Assembly: GCA_964510345.1 (NCBI GenBank) | Contig: CAZEBB010000022.1 | Location: 1-31,372, forward strand | From: JAAYQA01 sp964510345 | Lineage (GTDB): Bacteria > Bacillota > Clostridia > Tissierellales > Peptoniphilaceae | DNA: 31,372 nt | Direction: 5' to 3' | In this document: in pieces, positions 30,752 through 31,372 of the stretch | Layout of the letters: each line of letters opens with the position of its first letter | How positions within the stretch are numbered: position 1 is the stretch's first letter | Notes under the pieces: generated by a model | Told to the model about the DNA's origin: nothing | Seen by the model: the letters and a program-made list of their open reading frames with translations, nothing else | Databases searched by the model: none | Position numbers and translations under genes: made by a program

Positions 30752-30799
30752 GTTAAAACTGAAGTTCAAACTGAAGTCCAAAATGAGGTTCAAAATTAC
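30752..30799 (+). repeat. Imperfect 12-base tandem repeat, four units
   Basis: Four units fit the pattern GTTCAAACTGAA with changes: GTTAAAACTGAA, GTTCAAACTGAA, GTCCAAAATGAG, GTTCAAAATTAC. In one frame they read VKTE-VQTE-VQNE-VQNY, closed by stops at 30746 and 30833. It may be the tail of a decayed gene with a repetitive, coiled-coil-like end. Confidence 0.55.
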
Positions 30800-30906
30800 G
30801 GTGAAAGAACAACACGAAACAAAGCATTAAGATAATGACACCAGGAGACAATATGAACACAGGAGGACTAAAGAATAGGGTTGATTAAATATTGGAGGTA
30901 AGTTAT

Positions 30907-31372
30907 ATGCCAAGAAAAGGAATAACCATTTACGATCTATTAATCTCTTGTCCGGGGGATGTTTTAGACTATTTCGAAATAATGAAAGAAAGTGTCGAAA
31001 ATTTTAATAGAGTATTTGGGGTTCTAAATAATATTGAAGTAGTTGCTAAGCACTGGTCTACGGATAGTTACCCCGAATCAGGTAATAAGCCTCAGGAATT
31101 ACTAAATACGCAACTTGTTCGAGATTGTGATGCAGCAGTTGCGATTTTTTGGTCAAGATTTGGAACGCCAACTGATAATTATGGTTCTGGTACTGAAGAG
31201 GAAATAGAAGAAATGCTTTCAGCAAACAAACAAGTATTTATGTACTTCTTGGATGCTCATTACTCAGTTTATAGGAATACTTTACTGAATTCGAGATTTA
31301 TGATTAACAAGAAAGAAGATATTTTAGAAAGGATCCAAGAAGCCGAGCGTCTGCATGGCGACGATGCCGGTG
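30907..31372 (+). CDS. Partial protein with DUF4062/TIR-like N-terminal domain (cut by window edge)
   Basis: About 155 codons are visible from ATG 30907, which has GGAGG 9 bases upstream. The first ~115 residues form a Rossmann-like domain: ITIYDLLISCPGDVLDYFEIMKE, KHWSTDSYPESGNKPQELLN, DCDAAVAIFWSRFGTPT and GSGTEEEIEEML, then VFMYFLD. This pattern resembles DUF4062/TIR-like nucleotide-processing domains that often head larger STAND or effector proteins in anti-phage systems; the family call is tentative. The following ~40 residues no longer follow the pattern I expect, and the last ~40 bases turn GC-rich. Without the C-terminal part the function cannot be assigned. Confidence 0.7.
   Translation, partial: MPRKGITIYDLLISCPGDVLDYFEIMKESVENFNRVFGVLNNIEVVAKHWSTDSYPESGNKPQELLNTQLVRDCDAAVAIFWSRFGTPTDNYGSGTEEEIEEMLSANKQVFMYFLDAHYSVYRNTLLNSRFMINKKEDILERIQEAERLHGDDAG

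Larger units (their letters stand above)
30525..30906 (+). other. 382-base gene-free spacer with mobile-element remnant and short tandem repeat
   Basis: This spacer holds an IS256-like end (30545-30612), a 12-base imperfect tandem repeat (30752-30799) and the GGAGG of the next gene. Between them are stop-broken frames only; the longest run around the tandem repeat is under 40 codons. I see no transposase, RNA gene or convincing promoter. It looks like the worn remains of an insertion. Confidence 0.5.

Noticed and set aside
30752..30799. CRISPR array or iteron origin
   Set aside because: Units are only 12 bases, directly adjacent without spacers, and diverge quickly; no cas or replication gene is near.
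30545..30906. A complete IS256 element
   Set aside because: Only one end-like sequence is present; no transposase reading frame or opposite inverted end was found in the window.

Overview
The window looks like chromosome of an anaerobic, fermentative Bacillota (Clostridia/Tissierellia type). The reasons are strong AGGAGG-type ribosome sites, frequent GTG and TTG starts, hairpin-plus-T terminators, and Firmicutes families such as QueT, DUF951, DUF3343, DUF2089, YvlB-like DUF4097, molbindin and YedF. The first ~27.9 kb has fairly high GC, shown by many long antisense shadow ORFs. From about 27.9 kb to the right edge the sequence is clearly AT-rich. I cannot name a species, and I see no rRNA, tRNA or CRISPR array.

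Left part, 1-11.1 kb. A minus-strand operon encodes an ABC ATPase, an exported membrane-anchored protein and a MacB-type permease that runs off the left edge. Divergent from it is an FAD/NAD(P) oxidoreductase. Next come a QueT-family transporter with a highly structured leader, a two-gene glycan unit (DegT-type aminotransferase and initiating sugar transferase), convergent proC, a stand-alone ATP-cone protein with a molbindin, ogt with a DUF2200 gene between near-identical terminators, and a minus-strand pair of ATP-grasp enzyme and esterase.

Middle, 11.2-24.2 kb. A tight plus-strand operon carries gamma-glutamyltransferase, glycogen debranching enzyme, aldehyde dehydrogenase, MalY/PatB-type lyase, SGNH hydrolase and a membrane-anchored protein. 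A minus-strand DUF2089 regulator and SHOCT/DUF4097 pair follows. Divergent from that is a second operon of yedF, DUF3343, an MscS-type channel and DUF951, then a class I aminotransferase.

Right part, 24.3-31.4 kb. GNAT, glycine-zipper protein, DUF1697, DMT transporter, flavin reductase and a lipoprotein still have host-like composition. After ~27.9 kb comes an AT-rich accessory block: two small GNATs, an AAA/DUF4143 ATPase and, cut by the right edge, a protein with a DUF4062/TIR-like N-terminus. The spacers of this block hold two diverged copies of an IS256-family-like end and a second diverged repeat pair, so it looks horizontally acquired and possibly defence-related. The strongest leads are the queT leader, the right-hand accessory block, and the reciprocal terminators buried in the ends of the convergent sugar-transferase and proC genes.
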